Below the pieces are notes generated by a model, which saw only the letters and a program-made list of their open reading frames with translations, searched no databases and was not told the origin of the DNA. This document shows positions 41,703 to 43,910 of a stretch of 43,910 nucleotides of DNA, one piece after another. The translations under genes were made by a program, and so were the position numbers. This DNA is from a virus: positions 1 through 43,910 of IMG/VR virus record IMGVR_UViG_3300009176_000042; one strand, given 5' to 3'. Positions within the stretch are counted from its first letter, which is position 1. Each line of letters begins with the position of its first letter.

Positions 41703-43910
41703 TGGAGACTCCTTCTACTAGCTTTTTCAGTTCGTGATAGTCCATCGGGATCGAGCGCGCGACATCGGCAAACGCCTGCCAACGACCTTGTGCGAGTGTA
41801 TAGCGGGCCTGCTCCCACTGGGCCGGCGTCAGCCCTTGCGGTACATCGGCTGCGAAGAGCTCAGGTTCAGAAATGGTATGCGGATCTACCATTTCACTTT
41901 CCTTATCAAACCGATCACGACGATCACGAAGGTCGATTGAGCCTTCCTGTTGCGTCAAAACATCGTGATCGGGGGGGATCACGATCAGCCCCAACCGATC
42001 ACGATCAGCTATAGATCGATCACTTTCTCCCTGATCGTGATCGTCGTGATCGGTGTGATCGGTGTGATCGGTGTGATCAAGGTGATCGCGTTTGGGGATT
42101 CTTGCGTATTGGCCCCGGCCTATTTTGTCGATCAATCCGTCGTTGAGTAGCTTGCGTAGAAGCTGCTTGATCGCCTCGACCGGTCGACCTAGCTCAGCGG
42201 CGATGTCCTTCGGCATTCTCGGCTCGTCGTCAGAAAGTACCTTAAGAATTGATCGACGCTCAGCACCGATCGCCACTTCAGCGGCTGGGCCCTCGATGAT
42301 ATGTTGATTCAGATAGCTGTCCCACTTCAGCGCAAGCGGGTCGTCGTTTTCCAGATCGCGGCCGCGCATCTCTAAGACTTGAATACTGCTGTCGTTGACA
42401 TCGCGCCGCAGGGCCCACATGGTATTAACAGCTGACGGCAGTCCGGTTGAGCCGGTGATACTGTCCATGATATCGTCGTGCTTGCCCTTATTGAAATGAT
42501 GCACAAGGATGATCGCCACATGGTATTTTTCTGCGAGCTCGTTGATCGGGTCGACCGTCGAGCGGTCGTAATCGTAGAATCCCTCTGACTTATCCATGGG
42601 CCTGCGGAACGATGCAAGCACATCGATCACGACCATGGCGGCGTTCGGGTGGGACATAAGCCAGTGCTCTAAGTCTTCTAGCGCCTCATCGCCTCGACGC
42701 CACTTGGTAAACACGGTGAAGTTGGCCGGCCATGTGAACTGTCGCACGCCCAGCATGGCCCGCGTGCGCTTCTGGATTCGTTGCTGCCTGCCTTCGAGGT
42801 CGAGGTATAAGACATCGCCTTGCACGACTGGCAGCCGGCCCAGGGCGATGCCGCCCATGGCCACAGCCAGGCCGACGGCTAGCACCATCCATGATTTCTT
42901 GGATTTATACTTCGCTGCGAACAACAGCGCACCTTCGGGTAGAATCCCCTCGACAATCCAGCGCTCGGGGGGGAACTCTTTGTACTGCAGGTCGGCAAGC
43001 GTGATCCCATCACTGAGATGATTGACCGTGTATTCTGTCTTTGGCCCGGGCCTCGGCTCGTCGTGTATCTCGCCGGTCGAGCGGTCGACTGACTGACGCG
43101 GGGCCGGCGTGTGCAGGGGCTTCGCTCGACCGTAGGCGATGCCGTCGGCGATCGTCCGTCTAGCGTTCTGTTCATCGTCGGCCCGCAGGGCGATCGCGCT
43201 GTATAAGGCGGCTTCAATCTCAGTGTCGCTGAGACTGGATAGCCCGCCCATCCATGTGGCCATCTTCAGCAGCACGTCATGCTTCTGTCCATCGCTCGAC
43301 GTGGCGACTTTGGCGACAGCTTGCCCCAGCAGCTTGAGATGGTGCGCGCGTTCATTATCACCGGTCGAGGGCTGCCGGGGCTGTACGGGCTTCTCAGGGG
43401 CCTTCAGCGCCTTGATTATCCACTGCGGCACATCGGCAAGCGGCACCGCATCTGGCGGTATAACCCATGTGTATGGCCCGGCGCTGTTGCGGCTGGGTGC
43501 TACCACGATATAGCCGCCATCGCCGCGCGTGTCGATCCCCTCGCCTAACTTGCCGGTGCTATTCTTCAGCCCCTCGACATACTTGAAAAGATACTGTTTA
43601 CCACCGCGCCCGGTTTGCTGGCATGGCGTCGGCGGCAGCGATCCATGTTTTTCTTCAAGATAATAGAGTGTTTCGTACCCGTCGATCCCTTTGGCCTTGT
43701 CGACATCGATGTCGAGGACAAACAGCCCAGACTCGGCCCCAGTCGCGATCCCAATCTGGGCCCCGTTCTTGAAGAACCGATCGATCGTCGCCGGATCTTT
43801 GGTGGCGTCGTTGCGGCCGTGCTTGGTTGTCGGCACCTTGTCGACGCCGACGGGGTGCACTGCCCATCCATAGTCAGTCGCATAGCTGAGCGCTGCGGTT
43901 GCGTTTGTCA
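41695..43910 (-). CDS. prim-pol / RepA-like helicase fusion, N-terminus cut by window edge
   Basis: The frame stays open to the right edge, and in-window codons before the GTG at 43860 read LSYATDYGWAVHPV, the normal start of a bifunctional primase-polymerase domain, so only a few residues are missing. The catalytic Asp pair is in FVLDIDVD. The later motif GGKQYLF has Gln where His is common. A RepA/AAA ATPase follows, with an atypical Walker A (AAKYKSKKSW) and Walker B (MVVIDVLASF), HHFNKG and a winged helix near SDDEPRMPKDIAAELGRP. Next come Asp/His-rich repeats (DHTDHTDHTDH) encoded by a GATC array. It probably initiates phage replication. Confidence 0.85.
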   Translation of the reverse strand, partial: TNATAALSYATDYGWAVHPVGVDKVPTTKHGRNDATKDPATIDRFFKNGAQIGIATGAESGLFVLDIDVDKAKGIDGYETLYYLEEKHGSLPPTPCQQTGRGGKQYLFKYVEGLKNSTGKLGEGIDTRGDGGYIVVAPSRNSAGPYTWVIPPDAVPLADVPQWIIKALKAPEKPVQPRQPSTGDNERAHHLKLLGQAVAKVATSSDGQKHDVLLKMATWMGGLSSLSDTEIEAALYSAIALRADDEQNARRTIADGIAYGRAKPLHTPAPRQSVDRSTGEIHDEPRPGPKTEYTVNHLSDGITLADLQYKEFPPERWIVEGILPEGALLFAAKYKSKKSWMVLAVGLAVAMGGIALGRLPVVQGDVLYLDLEGRQQRIQKRTRAMLGVRQFTWPANFTVFTKWRRGDEALEDLEHWLMSHPNAAMVVIDVLASFRRPMDKSEGFYDYDRSTVDPINELAEKYHVAIILVHHFNKGKHDDIMDSITGSTGLPSAVNTMWALRRDVNDSSIQVLEMRGRDLENDDPLALKWDSYLNQHIIEGPAAEVAIGAERRSILKVLSDDEPRMPKDIAAELGRPVEAIKQLLRKLLNDGLIDKIGRGQYARIPKRDHLDHTDHTDHTDHDDHDQGESDRSIADRDRLGLIVIPPDHDVLTQQEGSIDLRDRRDRFDKESEMVDPHTISEPELFAADVPQGLTPAQWEQARYTLAQGRWQAFADVARSIPMDYHELKKLVEGVSNE
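41883..42087. repeat. dense GATC cluster with six GATC at exact 9-base spacing, candidate origin
   Basis: Seventeen GATC sites occur in about 205 bases, most as GTGATC or GATCAC. The seven at 42033-42087 start at 42033, 42039, 42048, 42057, 42066, 42075 and 42084. The direct-repeat unit is GGTGTGATC. The cluster lies inside the primase-helicase gene and encodes its Asp/His-rich segment. Iterons within a replication gene and GATC clustering both recall known origins (lambda O; E. coli oriC), so an origin is a fair hypothesis. Confidence 0.5.

Noticed and set aside
43861-43910. Joining the right edge to the left edge as a circular genome
   Set aside because: The primase frame continues open across such a join but shows no ATG or other decisive feature, and there is no visible terminal repeat. 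Neither circularity nor completeness can be claimed.

Overview
The window looks like most of the genome of a tailed double-stranded DNA phage, or a prophage-derived contig, with a long non-contractile (siphovirus) tail. The evidence is a terminase large subunit, portal, MuF-like protein, neck protein, prohead protease, major capsid protein, tail tube, tail assembly chaperone pair, a 990-residue tape measure and a ReqiPepy6 Gp37-like tail-tip protein, with no sheath gene. The DNA is GC-rich and strikingly rich in GATC. Genes are tightly packed and very often join by ATGA or GTGA overlaps. I cannot name the host from sequence alone. No integrase, tRNA, CRISPR array or recognisable endolysin was seen.

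Layout, plus strand (1-33573): small membrane proteins (17-584); DNA packaging and head genes (601-10518), including a large DdrB/ParB-like internal protein and a protease-scaffold fusion; short genes (10615-11030); a cassette of three to four glycosyltransferases, a GNAT acetyltransferase and a DegT-type sugar aminotransferase (11027-15928); a run of adhesin, lectin or fibre-like proteins, two of which share an N-terminal anchor module (16202-21386); connector and tail tube with a beta-propeller domain (21383-24608); chaperones with a start-less second frame, then the tape measure (24647-28394); tail tip and fibres (28391-33573).

Layout, minus strand (43910-33570, convergent with the plus operon): prim-pol/helicase running off the right edge, a zinc-ribbon protein, an SPPY methyltransferase, a MazG-like pyrophosphohydrolase, a small protein, a DPPY methyltransferase, a VRR-NUC nuclease, a C5-cytosine methyltransferase, a Cro/CI-type regulator and six small proteins, four of them with predicted membrane segments.

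The most interesting points are: (1) the cytosine methyltransferase gene appears to be dual-coding, with a second family-like protein in the +1 frame; (2) a short promoter-plus-terminator unit on the plus strand at 36135-36214 could make an OOP-like antisense RNA of about 65 nt over the leader of a minus-strand gene; (3) the regulator next to it has a TGn-TATAAT promoter that would give a leaderless mRNA; (4) a conserved segment of about 21 residues is shared by the N-termini of the major capsid protein and the 945-residue internal protein, suggesting a common capsid targeting or processing signal; (5) a dense GATC array inside the primase-helicase gene resembles an origin; (6) the tail chaperone second frame has no start codon and needs a +1 (or -2) frameshift; (7) a glycosyltransferase is fused to a Cys/Gly-rich domain that has its own strong ribosome binding site.
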